Assembly: GCA_015058275.1 (NCBI GenBank)
Contig: SVCQ01000004.1
Span: 38,242-102,241, forward strand
Direction of reading: 5' to 3'
DNA from: Clostridiales bacterium
GTDB taxonomy: Bacteria > Bacillota > Clostridia > Peptostreptococcales > Anaerovoracaceae
Length of the DNA stretch: 64,000 bases
A program made the position numbers and the translations under genes. Shown piece by piece: positions 39,663-49,325 of the stretch (its first letter is position 1; the number at the start of each line of letters is the position of its first letter). The notes under the pieces are model-generated. The model was not told the DNA's origin and searched no databases. It worked only from the letters and a program-made list of their open reading frames with translations.

Positions 39663-41360
39663 ATGGGAACAAGAGATGCATTAACCGGGATTATCGTTAG
39701 GGCTATGATAGCCAAGGGGCATTCAGACATCCGCAGGATGCATAAGAATACCGTTAATGCCCGCAAAAAGAACGAAAAGCTCCTCTTCGATATCCTCAGG
39801 GCCAACAAGACGAGCGAATACGGACGCAGGTACAATTTTGAAGGCATCAAAAGTGTTGAGGAGTTCCGCAGTACCGTGCCTCTGACCACATTCGACGATT
39901 ACGCTGATTATGTGGTCAGGATGATAGACGGCCACGAGACCAATCTCATCACCTCGCATAAGATCGTGGGATACGCTCAGAGCTCAGGTACGGTGGGAAA
40001 GCGCAAATTTGTGCCGCTTACCCAGCCTGAGGTCGATGTGTATACAAGCAATACCATCACAAGGATGCTGGCTAATGCCGATGACTACAGCAAAAAGCAT
40101 TACGGTCACGGGATCAAACCGGCAAGAGGCATGTTTACTGCGCCTTCCTTTGATGATGTGCTTCCTGACGGGACGCCGTGCAGCAATATTGCCGACGTGG
40201 TCGCCAAGCAGTTCGGATTCATCTATCCGTATGCGCTCAGCATCCCGTTCAAAAAGATGTTCAACGAGGCGGAGGCTGAGTCAAAGTACGTCAACAGCCG
40301 CTTTGCCCTCGAGGACAGGAATACGCTCTTTATTTTTGCCATTTTCTTCAGAGAGGTAGCAGCATATCTGGACTATCTCAAAAATAACTGGCAGACTCTC
40401 GTAGATGATATTGAGCACGGTACTATCAGCGAGCTTGCCAAGGCGACCCCGGAGGCTGTCGAAAAGATGAAGAAGCACATCAGGCCTCTTCCTGAGAGGG
40501 CGGCAGAGCTCAGAGCTGAGTTCGAGAAGGGCTTTGATGAGACCATCATCAAGCGTATATGGCCTAACATGTCAGTGATCAGCGGTATAGGCACATCCAC
40601 CTTTTTCCCGTTCGCCAAGCGTGCAAGGCAGAACACCAAAGGTGTGCCTTTCGATTTCAATCTGTACGGCGCGAGCGAAGGTCTGATGGCTGCCGCAGAT
40701 GAGCTTGAGACCGGCAGACAGCTGATGCTCATAGACAGCTGCTACTACGAATTCATGCCTGTAGACGAGGAGACAGACGAGAGCGATGAGAGCAATATCC
40801 TCTCGATCAACGAACTCGAGGTCGGCAGGAATTACGAGATCATCATCACCAATCAGTCGGGTCTGTACAGATACCGCTGCGGTGATGTCGTCAAGGTAAT
40901 TGACTATCTCAACGAATGTCCGTATATCGTCTTCTCATATCGTAAGGGACAACTTCTCAACATAACAGGTGAGAAGACCACAGAGGAGCACATGGCGGCG
41001 GTCGTCAAGGAGATCGGAAAGCTCTCCGGATGCACGGTCACCGACTGGGCGGCGCGCAACGTCATCGATGAGCATCCGTATTACTACGAGCTGATAATTG
41101 AGAATAAAGAGGGCATGGACCTGAGCGGATACGCAGAGGAGGCTCACCGCATACTCTGCGAGGTCAATCCGAGGTACATGTATTTTACAGCCATAGACGG
41201 CATGGGCAATCTCAGGATACGCAACCAGAAGCCCGGCACTCACAAGGAGTGGGCTGACGCGCTTGTCGCAAGCGGCAGACCTGTCACGCAGGTAAAGCCT
41301 GTCAGGATCATAAATACACCTGAGAAAGAAGACTTCTTCCTCAGCAGGATAACAGACTGA
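39663..41360 (+). CDS. GH3 auxin-responsive promoter family protein (acyl-adenylate-forming amido-synthetase fold)
   Basis: FRSTVPLTTFDDYADYV, YAQSSGTVGKRKFVPLT, NLYGASEGLMA, YEIIITNQSGLYRYRCGDVVKV. Confidence 0.85.
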   Translation: MGTRDALTGIIVRAMIAKGHSDIRRMHKNTVNARKKNEKLLFDILRANKTSEYGRRYNFEGIKSVEEFRSTVPLTTFDDYADYVVRMIDGHETNLITSHKIVGYAQSSGTVGKRKFVPLTQPEVDVYTSNTITRMLANADDYSKKHYGHGIKPARGMFTAPSFDDVLPDGTPCSNIADVVAKQFGFIYPYALSIPFKKMFNEAEAESKYVNSRFALEDRNTLFIFAIFFREVAAYLDYLKNNWQTLVDDIEHGTISELAKATPEAVEKMKKHIRPLPERAAELRAEFEKGFDETIIKRIWPNMSVISGIGTSTFFPFAKRARQNTKGVPFDFNLYGASEGLMAAADELETGRQLMLIDSCYYEFMPVDEETDESDESNILSINELEVGRNYEIIITNQSGLYRYRCGDVVKVIDYLNECPYIVFSYRKGQLLNITGEKTTEEHMAAVVKEIGKLSGCTVTDWAARNVIDEHPYYYELIIENKEGMDLSGYAEEAHRILCEVNPRYMYFTAIDGMGNLRIRNQKPGTHKEWADALVASGRPVTQVKPVRIINTPEKEDFFLSRITD

Positions 41361-41395
41361 TCAAATTCAAACAGGAGATTATAGTACAACGACAG

Positions 41396-43474
41396 ATGAA
41401 AAGGTGGTTCTACACTCAGGTAGTCAAATACAGGAAGGCCATAATGGTAGCTTTTGTGCTGCTTGCAATATGCAGCGCTGTTATGTATCCGAAGGTATTC
41501 GTTGATTACGACATCGCTCATTATCTGCCGGAGGAGTCTCCTTCGACAGTCGCTCTCAAGGTAATGCAGGAGGAGTTCGGGGGCGATCTTCCTAATACAC
41601 AGGTTGTCATTAGGGATGTCAGCTTCAATGATGCGGCTGACTTCAGGAAAAAGCTGGAGGCCATAGACGGCGTCATTGATGTGACATGGGTAGACTCAAT
41701 GCTGCCTCTCAACATGCCGGTCGAGGTCCTTCCGGAACCGCTGACAGAGGCATACTACAAGGATCGAAATGCTCAGTTCCTTGTGACCGTGGATGAAGAC
41801 AAGCAGATCGAAACCATTCCGGCGATATACGACCTGATCGGCGAGGACAATATGCTGACAGGTAATTCCGCCATCACAGTGGTCGCTACCGTCAATTCCG
41901 TCAGGGAGATCATTATCATCACGATCATCGCGATCCTCTTCCTGATATTCGTGCTGATAATCACTACCACATCATGGGTAGAGCCGATAATCATCCTGAT
42001 CGGACTTCTTATCGCTGTGGTGATAAATTCCGGTACCAACCTGGTATTCGGCAAGATATCTTTCGTAACGAACGCAGCCGGAATGATACTCCAGATGGCG
42101 GTCGCTCTGGATTACTCGGTATTCCTCATACACCGCTTCAACGAGAGGGAGGATGACTCTGATCCTGAAGAGGCCATGGTGGACGCGCTTACGTCCTCAT
42201 CGTCTTCGATCATGTCCAGCGGTCTGACTACAGTTATAGGCTTCCTGGCGCTCGCATTCATGAGGTTCCTCATAGGAGCCGACCTTGGACTTGCACTCTC
42301 AAAGGGAGTCGCCATAAGCCTTATAACCACTCTCGTATTCATGCCGGGTGTCATACTCGCTTCGTACAGATGGATGGAAAGGACAAGCCACCGCAGGTTC
42401 CTGCCGTCCTTCGAGAAGTTCGGACGTTTTGTACTCAAAGTGACCATGCCTATGGTGATCATCTTCGCACTTGCTGTCGTACCGTCGTTTATGGGCAGCC
42501 GCAGCAATGATTTCTGGTACGGAGGCTCGCATATCTACGGACCGGAGACACGCATAGGCTCCGACGGAGAGAAGATCAGAGAGATATTCGGTGATGTGGA
42601 CTCATACATGCTCATGGTGCCGAGGGGCGATTCATCTACGCAGAAGGCTCTTGTCAGAGAACTCAAGGAGATCGACAAGATCTCGAACATACTCGGACCT
42701 GAAGAGGTCATGGGAATGACCTTGCCTCCGGAGGCTCTGCCGGATTCTATAATTAACCAGCTGAGGACTGACAGGTACGACCGCATGGTGCTGACTGTGG
42801 CGGTACCTGCAGAGGGTGATGAGACCTATGCACTCGTCCAGACTATCCGAAAGGTCTCGGAGAAGTACTATCCGGGAGAGTACAGGCTTGTCGGCGTAGG
42901 AGTGAACAACGCGGACCTCAAGGACGTGATAACAGGCGATACGCTCAAGGTCAATCTTATCGCCATAATCGCGGTATTCCTTGTGCTGCTCCTTACGATG
43001 AGGAACATAGCTCTGCCGTTCATCCTGGTGACTATCATCGAGACGGCGATATGGATAAACATGTCGATATCTGTGCTGACAGGATCGCATATGTTCTACA
43101 TGTCTTACCTGATCGTAAGCTCGGTACAGCTCGGAGCTACAGTCGACTACGCAATACTGTTCACGCAGAGGTACCGCGAGAACAGAAACGAACTCGGCAT
43201 AAGCCCGAGGGAGAGTGTAGTGAAGACGATCACGGAGAACACAGTATCGATCATGACATCAGCTCTTGCGGTATCCGTTATGGGCTTCCTGCTGGCCTGG
43301 TTCTCGACCCAGGGCATCATCGCCCAGATCGGACTGCTGCTCGGAAGAGGTACGCTTTGCTCGCTCATTGCGGTGCTCTTCGTACTGCCGGGACTCCTGA
43401 TCACATTTGACAGGTTCGTCATGCATTCATTTGGCGGCAAAAAGCGAGAATTATCTGAAAAACAAACGCTTTAG
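41396..43474 (+). CDS. MMPL/RND family transporter
   Basis: Two repeated TM blocks; AVALDYSVFLIHRFNEREDD and GATVDYAILFTQRYRENR. Confidence 0.93.
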   Translation: MKRWFYTQVVKYRKAIMVAFVLLAICSAVMYPKVFVDYDIAHYLPEESPSTVALKVMQEEFGGDLPNTQVVIRDVSFNDAADFRKKLEAIDGVIDVTWVDSMLPLNMPVEVLPEPLTEAYYKDRNAQFLVTVDEDKQIETIPAIYDLIGEDNMLTGNSAITVVATVNSVREIIIITIIAILFLIFVLIITTTSWVEPIIILIGLLIAVVINSGTNLVFGKISFVTNAAGMILQMAVALDYSVFLIHRFNEREDDSDPEEAMVDALTSSSSSIMSSGLTTVIGFLALAFMRFLIGADLGLALSKGVAISLITTLVFMPGVILASYRWMERTSHRRFLPSFEKFGRFVLKVTMPMVIIFALAVVPSFMGSRSNDFWYGGSHIYGPETRIGSDGEKIREIFGDVDSYMLMVPRGDSSTQKALVRELKEIDKISNILGPEEVMGMTLPPEALPDSIINQLRTDRYDRMVLTVAVPAEGDETYALVQTIRKVSEKYYPGEYRLVGVGVNNADLKDVITGDTLKVNLIAIIAVFLVLLLTMRNIALPFILVTIIETAIWINMSISVLTGSHMFYMSYLIVSSVQLGATVDYAILFTQRYRENRNELGISPRESVVKTITENTVSIMTSALAVSVMGFLLAWFSTQGIIAQIGLLLGRGTLCSLIAVLFVLPGLLITFDRFVMHSFGGKKRELSEKQTL

Positions 43475-43515
43475 CTATATACGGTAACCTTAATAATATG
43501 TTAGAATAATTGCGT

Positions 43516-45969
43516 ATGTGGAAGTACTCACTGGATCAAAAACAAAGTCTTAAGAACAGGATAACAGCTCTCATGCTCGCAGTTGTGCTCGTAACGGGCG
43601 GCAGCGGCGTGCTTTCGGCTGTGTTTTCTTATGCCGAGACCGGTGCTTCCAAGGAGGAGACCGTTTATGCCATCAAGTCGGCTGACGGCGAGACCCAAAA
43701 GGTCATCGTCGACGAGCTCCTTGTCACAGATGTCAACGGCCCTCTTGAGGACGTGTCATTCCTGAGCGAGATCGAGAATCTCTCAGGTGATGAGAAGTAC
43801 ACAAGAGACGGAGCCAATCTGGTATGGGAGGCCAAGGGCAATAACATCAGATACCAGGGCACATCCGACCGCGGACTTCCGGCGGACCTCAGCCTGACAT
43901 ACTACCTCAACGGCAAGAAGGTCAGCGCCAAGGAGATAGCCGGCAAGTCAGGCAGCGTTGAGATCCACTTCGATTACGACATCAACAGCAGCGTGAGCGT
44001 AGGAGACGGGGTGATGGATCATCCTTATCTCTTCGCAAGCGGGCTTTCGCTCGATCACGAGCACTTCAGCAATATTTCGATCAATTCAGGCAAGATCGTC
44101 GACAACGGCGACAACAGCCTGTGCATGGGCTTCGCTATGCCGGGCCTCAGAGACAATCTCGGCATTGATGCAGCAGGCCTCACAATACCTGAGAGCGTCG
44201 TAGTCAAGGCTGACACGGATTCATTCCGTATTGACGGTACCTACAGCGTTGCAATGACAGGTCTGCTCTCGCAGTCAGGCGCTGATGAGATCGCAGATGA
44301 CGCAGCGGGCATGATGGCTCAGCTCGAGTCAGGACTCGGCCAGCTGTCATCGGCAGCCAACCAGCTCGTAGAGGGCAGCAGCGAGCTCGCCAGCGGCATC
44401 TCGCAGCTTTCGGACGGCACTCAACAGCTCGAGTCGGGTTCGGTCTCTCTGACCGATGCCATCAAGGCTCTGTGGAACGGTTCGACTGAGTTGTATAACG
44501 GATCCAAAGAACTTCACAGCGCTACCACTCAGTTAAAGGACGGCGCTATACAGATAGACAACGGAGTCAGCGGACTCAAGACCGGCACCTCACAGCTCAA
44601 GGAAGGCACCGAACAGCTCAGCGAGGGCATGGCTGAGTTCAGCGGTTATATGACAGAGTTCAGAGAAGGCAGTGAGCAGCTAAAGGACGGCACCGAGGCC
44701 GTCAAAGAGGGCACGGGCGAGCTCAAGTGTGCAACCGAGCTCATGAACATAGCATCCGATGCCATAGTCGCAGAGTCGGCTATCATGAAGGCTGAGACCA
44801 TACTTCTCCGCAAGAACGCCGGAGATCTCGAGGATGTCACCCAGGAGGTGGCTGATGATCTCCACGAGGCCGCAGGAGACAAGGCTCTGAGATCAAAGCT
44901 CAGCTCGGTAGAGAAGAGTACAGATACTGCTGTGAACGCAGCCAATGACATGAGCGATACTCTTGATGCACTCGCATCAGAGGGTTCGGGAGTCGGCAGC
45001 GATGCATCCGGATTCAGGAGCAGCATCGCCGCATACCGCAGCCAGCTCAATGCAGCCAGGAGCCTTGTCAAGGATGAGGGCAAGCGAGCCCTTATCGACA
45101 GAGCTCTCGCAGAGCTCAGCGGACTCGATTCGTATCTTGCCAGCGTAGAGTCATTTACCAACGACGTCGAATCCGCATCCTCAAGCGCAGATGCAGTCAG
45201 CGATGAGGTCAGCGGTCTTCGCAGCGGTGTGACGGGACTCGGCAAGACAGAGAAGTCCGGCAAGAGCGATATCAAGGATATAGCCGCAAAGGCCGACAAG
45301 GCCAGCAGCAAAGCCTCCACGGTCAAAAAACAAGCCGTGGCCGCAGATATAACCGCATCCGCAATACTCGCATCATCAGGTCTGATGGTGATACTTGCAC
45401 ACAGGATCAACGATGGTGCAGTCCAGCTTGATGAGGGCGCTGCTCAGCTTGATGAGGGCGTGGGCACTCTCGTTGAGGGAGCACGCGGTCTGGACGAAGG
45501 AGCCAAGGATCTGAGAGAGGGAGTACTCGAACTCGACGGCGGCGCAGGAGAGCTCGATGAGGGCGTCGGAACGCTAAAGGAGGGCACTTCCGAGCTCGCA
45601 TACGGTTCAGAGCAGATCGACAGCGGCATGTCACAGCTTGAGAACGGCGCAAGTCAGCTCTCGAGCGGATCCGGACAGCTCGCCGGAGGCACTACACAGC
45701 TTCTCAGCGGAGTCAAGGCTCTCTCAATAGGAGCTCAGGAGGCTGAGTACGGAGCCGATCAGCTCTCAAGCGGTATCAACCGCTTCAATAAAGAGGGTAT
45801 ACAGAGATTCGTCTCCGCCCTCGGAGAGAGCGGCGTAGCAGGCATGCTTGCGAGATTCAACAGCCTCTGCGAGGCTGACAGCATAGAAGTCTTCTACGGA
45901 GGTAAGATGGAAGGCAGCTCAGGCGAGTCAAGGATAATCTTCAAGACCGGAGCGATAAGCGCAGAGTAA
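43516..45969 (+). CDS. Exported YhgE/Pip-like coiled-coil protein with Gly-containing heptad repeats
   Basis: N-terminal TM/signal; xLxxGxx heptads such as QLDEGVGTLVEGARGLDEGAKDLREGVLELDGG; ATG 43516 chosen over TTG 43510. Confidence 0.75.
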   Translation: MWKYSLDQKQSLKNRITALMLAVVLVTGGSGVLSAVFSYAETGASKEETVYAIKSADGETQKVIVDELLVTDVNGPLEDVSFLSEIENLSGDEKYTRDGANLVWEAKGNNIRYQGTSDRGLPADLSLTYYLNGKKVSAKEIAGKSGSVEIHFDYDINSSVSVGDGVMDHPYLFASGLSLDHEHFSNISINSGKIVDNGDNSLCMGFAMPGLRDNLGIDAAGLTIPESVVVKADTDSFRIDGTYSVAMTGLLSQSGADEIADDAAGMMAQLESGLGQLSSAANQLVEGSSELASGISQLSDGTQQLESGSVSLTDAIKALWNGSTELYNGSKELHSATTQLKDGAIQIDNGVSGLKTGTSQLKEGTEQLSEGMAEFSGYMTEFREGSEQLKDGTEAVKEGTGELKCATELMNIASDAIVAESAIMKAETILLRKNAGDLEDVTQEVADDLHEAAGDKALRSKLSSVEKSTDTAVNAANDMSDTLDALASEGSGVGSDASGFRSSIAAYRSQLNAARSLVKDEGKRALIDRALAELSGLDSYLASVESFTNDVESASSSADAVSDEVSGLRSGVTGLGKTEKSGKSDIKDIAAKADKASSKASTVKKQAVAADITASAILASSGLMVILAHRINDGAVQLDEGAAQLDEGVGTLVEGARGLDEGAKDLREGVLELDGGAGELDEGVGTLKEGTSELAYGSEQIDSGMSQLENGASQLSSGSGQLAGGTTQLLSGVKALSIGAQEAEYGADQLSSGINRFNKEGIQRFVSALGESGVAGMLARFNSLCEADSIEVFYGGKMEGSSGESRIIFKTGAISAE

Positions 45970-45994
45970 ACAGCAAATATAAGCGTTTAAATAT

Positions 45995-46026
45995 AAAAGC
46001 AGTACCTGAGATCGGGTACTGCTTTT
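45995..46026. terminator. Bidirectional terminator between convergent genes
   Basis: aaaagcagtacc-tgagatcg-ggtactgctttt. Confidence 0.9.
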
Positions 46027-46052
46027 GTCTTTGTCATAATCTATGTCTTATC

Positions 46053-47588
46053 TTACTGCTTACCGGCGGATGTGTACTGTCTCGAGAGGAGTATGTCATC
46101 GCCGTATGCGTATATGACTTCTACGGATATGCCCTTGATACCGGTATCCTGCTCGAGGCCGCCGCAAAGCTCAATGAAGCGCTTGTCGTTTGAATCGAGG
46201 TTCTCTTCGAGGACCTGTTTTAATTCGTCGCTTTTGGCGTCGTCTTCAGACATGCCGTCGTTGGTGCTGAGGTCGTATGTGTATACGAGGGTGTTGTCCT
46301 TGACTGCGACCTTGACGGAAGTGCCGTCAGTGGACTGGAGGATCTGCTGGCGTGCAGTCTCGTTGTTCTTGACGAAATCCTCAAGGGTCAGAGTGTATAC
46401 CTCAGGCTTTGGCTCCTCCTCGACAGTCTCCTTGTCTGAAGCCTTTGGACCGGCGTAGTACATGTTGTAAAGTTTGGTGCCGGCAAGACCGAGAACTGCC
46501 AAAAGGGCTATGATCAGCAGAGCTGCCACAAATCCGGATGGTTTGCGACCGGCCTTGGAAGGAGCTTCATCTGAGGCGGCTTCTCTGAGGGCCTTCCTGG
46601 CTGCAGCTGCCTCCTCGGCTTTGCGCTTCTCCTCAGCTCTGGCCTCCTGAGCCAGTCTCTTCTCTTCGTCTCTTGCCTCCTGAACGAGCCTCTTCTCTTC
46701 GGCTTTGGTCTCCTGAGCTCTTCGCTTCGCTTCGGCCTTAGCCTCGATGGCCTGTCGCTTCTCATCGGCGCGTTTTTGCTTTTGGGCTTCGGCCCTGGCT
46801 TTGGCCTCGGCCTTTTCGGCCCTGCGTATCTCGGCACGGCTTGGCTGCTTTGGGGCAGGAGCCGGCTCCGGTGCAGGGGCAGTCTCCTGAACTTCGGGAA
46901 CTTCGTCCTGCAGGATCTGCTCTGGCGCTATGACCGACTGAGACGGAGCACTGACCTGTTGAGGCGCCGGGCTTGCCTTGTGAGCAGGGGTGCCGACCTT
47001 GATGGAGCCGGTACCCGAGGTTACGCATGGGATGCGGTTTTTGACGGCGAATTTGTGAGCCTCAGAACCCGCAGGCGTATGTATCGTGAGCTTGGAGCAT
47101 CCGTGGAACGGGTGCTTGTCAAAGAAGCTCGTGAATTCGGTAACTGACTCAGGAATGGTCACTTTGGTGAGATGGGTGCAGTCACTGAAGGCACCGATGC
47201 CGATAGCGGTGACGCTCTCAGGTATCTCGATGCTCGTAAGAGCGTGGCATTCCCTGAATGTGTAAGGCTCGATCTTTGTAAGACCATACGGAAGCTTGAC
47301 GTTGTGAAGCTCTGTGCAGCCCGCGAATGCGTACTCTCCCAGCTCATTAAGGCTGAACGGGATATATACGCTTATGAGGTGGCTGCAGTTCTCGAAGCAG
47401 TGGTTTTCGATCACCTCAAGCCCATCCGGCAATATGACGGAGCTGAGGGCTTTGTCATCACGAAAAACACCGCTCGCGATACCGGTGATCGGCTCTGCGA
47501 TGACCAGGTCGGAGCTGATGCCTGTGTACTGCATCAGATATCCGTCAGATATCTTTAGGTCTTTTGATCTGCTGAGTTCGTATTTCAT
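46053..47588 (-). CDS. BspA-like leucine-rich repeat protein with Lys/Ala/Glu coiled coil, TM helix and C-terminal DUF4854-like domain
   Basis: LRR_5 units (LPDGLEVIENHCFENCSHLISVYIPFSLNELGEYAFAGCTEL); TM GFVAALLIIALLAVLGLAG; start at second Met after an AGGAAAG site. Confidence 0.75.
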   Translation of the reverse strand: MKYELSRSKDLKISDGYLMQYTGISSDLVIAEPITGIASGVFRDDKALSSVILPDGLEVIENHCFENCSHLISVYIPFSLNELGEYAFAGCTELHNVKLPYGLTKIEPYTFRECHALTSIEIPESVTAIGIGAFSDCTHLTKVTIPESVTEFTSFFDKHPFHGCSKLTIHTPAGSEAHKFAVKNRIPCVTSGTGSIKVGTPAHKASPAPQQVSAPSQSVIAPEQILQDEVPEVQETAPAPEPAPAPKQPSRAEIRRAEKAEAKARAEAQKQKRADEKRQAIEAKAEAKRRAQETKAEEKRLVQEARDEEKRLAQEARAEEKRKAEEAAAARKALREAASDEAPSKAGRKPSGFVAALLIIALLAVLGLAGTKLYNMYYAGPKASDKETVEEEPKPEVYTLTLEDFVKNNETARQQILQSTDGTSVKVAVKDNTLVYTYDLSTNDGMSEDDAKSDELKQVLEENLDSNDKRFIELCGGLEQDTGIKGISVEVIYAYGDDILLSRQYTSAGKQ

Positions 47589-47766
47589 CTTTGTCTTTCC
47601 TGAAAAATATATAGGCAATTATGATTATACTATTAAGTGCATGAGCATTCAATTTACCATAAAAATTTAAACTTCATTTTAGTTACAATGTCTAGAATGC
47701 AGTTGTAAGATAAAGCAGAAGAACGGATGACCGGCATGATACAGCAGGCCGGAACAGGAGATTACA

Positions 47767-49248
47767 ATGAAATCAGCAGGAAGCATAAAGAAGATACTTG
47801 CGGTCCTCTTTGCGGCAATGATCATGATCTCGATGTGCGCATGCAGCGCAAAAGAGGCAGCGGAAACTGCAGATACGGTAAGCTATCTGACAAAGGAGGA
47901 TATAGACGTCAAAGAGACGATAACAAATGATCAGGACGGTGAGCACGCGATCGAAGTCAGCGGCGAGGAGAAGGAGTATTCGAACGTCGGAGTCACCAAG
48001 ACAGGCGATTCGGACGGCGATGAGGCTGACTTCTACGGAGAGAATTCCGCGGTGTTCACAACGGAGAAGGGGACTCTTACGATAAAGGATTCTCTGATCG
48101 AGACCGACGGCGCTCATGCCAATGCGGTGTTCTCGTACGGAGAGGGGACAACGGTCAATATCTCGGATTCGGTTATCGAGACCAAGGGCAACTGCTCGGG
48201 CGGTCTGATGACAACAGGCGGAGGCACCATGAATGCCCAAAACCTCACCATCAATACTTCCGGCAATTCCTCGGCGGCCATAAGATCCGACAGAGGAGGC
48301 GGAACTGTCACGGTGACAAAGGGTTATTACAAGACAACAGGAACAGGATCACCTGTTATCTACTCGACGGCGGACATTACTGTTAATGATTCGTATCTCG
48401 AATCGACAACATCGGAGGGAGTAGTGGTAGAGGGCAAGAACTCAGTTACACTCAATAACGATACTCTAGTCGCCAACAACAGCAAGCACAACAGCGACAA
48501 GTCGGACAGCTATCACGGCATCATGATCTATCAGTCGATGTCCGGAGATGCAGCAGAAGGCACTTCGTCATTCACAGCAAACGGCAGTACTATAACCAAC
48601 AAGAACGGTGATGTATTCTTCGTCAACAACACGGCGACAAAGATCTCTCTTACTGACACGGAGATCACAAACGAAGATGCTGACGGAGCATTCCTGAGAG
48701 CGGCGGCTGCAGGATGGGGCAATGAGGGCTCCAACGGCGGCAAGGTCGAGCTGACTGCTTCAAAGCAGAAGATAGACGGAAACATCATCGTAGACGATAT
48801 CTCAACTCTCAATCTCTACCTGAAGGACAGCTCATCCCTGAACGGAGCCATCAATTCAGACGGCCAGAAGGGCGATGTATATGTTGAGATCGAGGACGGA
48901 AGCACATGGACTCTCACCGCTGACTCCTATGTATCCGGACTGACTGTCAGCAAGGGCTCGGCTATCGATCTGAACGGACACAAGCTCTATGTCGACGGCA
49001 AGGAGTACACCGAGGGATCGGCTTCAAAGGGTACGGCTTTTGAGATCAAGACTGAGAGCTCCGGCGGCGGGGCACAGGACGGTGCGCCGAGCGGAGCCCC
49101 GGGAGGCTCTTCGGACGGCGCACCATCCGGCAAGCCGGGAGACGGTCAGACACCTCCGGACGGCGGCAAGGGCGGTACACCTCCTAGCGGCGAAAAGCCT
49201 TCGGGAGAGCCACCTGCAAAGCCAAGCGGTGATTCAAACCAGGCATGA
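47767..49248 (+). CDS. Lipoprotein with beta-helix-like repeats and Gly/Pro-rich C-terminal tail
   Basis: Lipobox ISMCACSA; repeated TLTIKDSLIETDGAHA / TVNISDSVIETKGN units; tail GAPSGAPGGSSDGAPSGKPGDGQTPPDGGKGG. Confidence 0.75.
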   Translation: MKSAGSIKKILAVLFAAMIMISMCACSAKEAAETADTVSYLTKEDIDVKETITNDQDGEHAIEVSGEEKEYSNVGVTKTGDSDGDEADFYGENSAVFTTEKGTLTIKDSLIETDGAHANAVFSYGEGTTVNISDSVIETKGNCSGGLMTTGGGTMNAQNLTINTSGNSSAAIRSDRGGGTVTVTKGYYKTTGTGSPVIYSTADITVNDSYLESTTSEGVVVEGKNSVTLNNDTLVANNSKHNSDKSDSYHGIMIYQSMSGDAAEGTSSFTANGSTITNKNGDVFFVNNTATKISLTDTEITNEDADGAFLRAAAAGWGNEGSNGGKVELTASKQKIDGNIIVDDISTLNLYLKDSSSLNGAINSDGQKGDVYVEIEDGSTWTLTADSYVSGLTVSKGSAIDLNGHKLYVDGKEYTEGSASKGTAFEIKTESSGGGAQDGAPSGAPGGSSDGAPSGKPGDGQTPPDGGKGGTPPSGEKPSGEPPAKPSGDSNQA

Positions 49249-49271
49249 AATGCTAAAAGACAATAATAAAA

Positions 49272-49302
49272 CACTCCGGCGATACGTGTCGCCGGAGTTT
49301 TT
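49272..49302. terminator. Terminator between convergent genes
   Basis: actccggcga-tacgtg-tcgccggagtttttt. Confidence 0.85.
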
Positions 49303-49325
49303 AAAATGTCATTCTGACAAGTATA

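Noticed and set aside
44300-45800. Possible tandem DNA repeat array
   Set aside because: Repetition is at the protein heptad level; nucleotide copies are too divergent for a CRISPR or satellite array.
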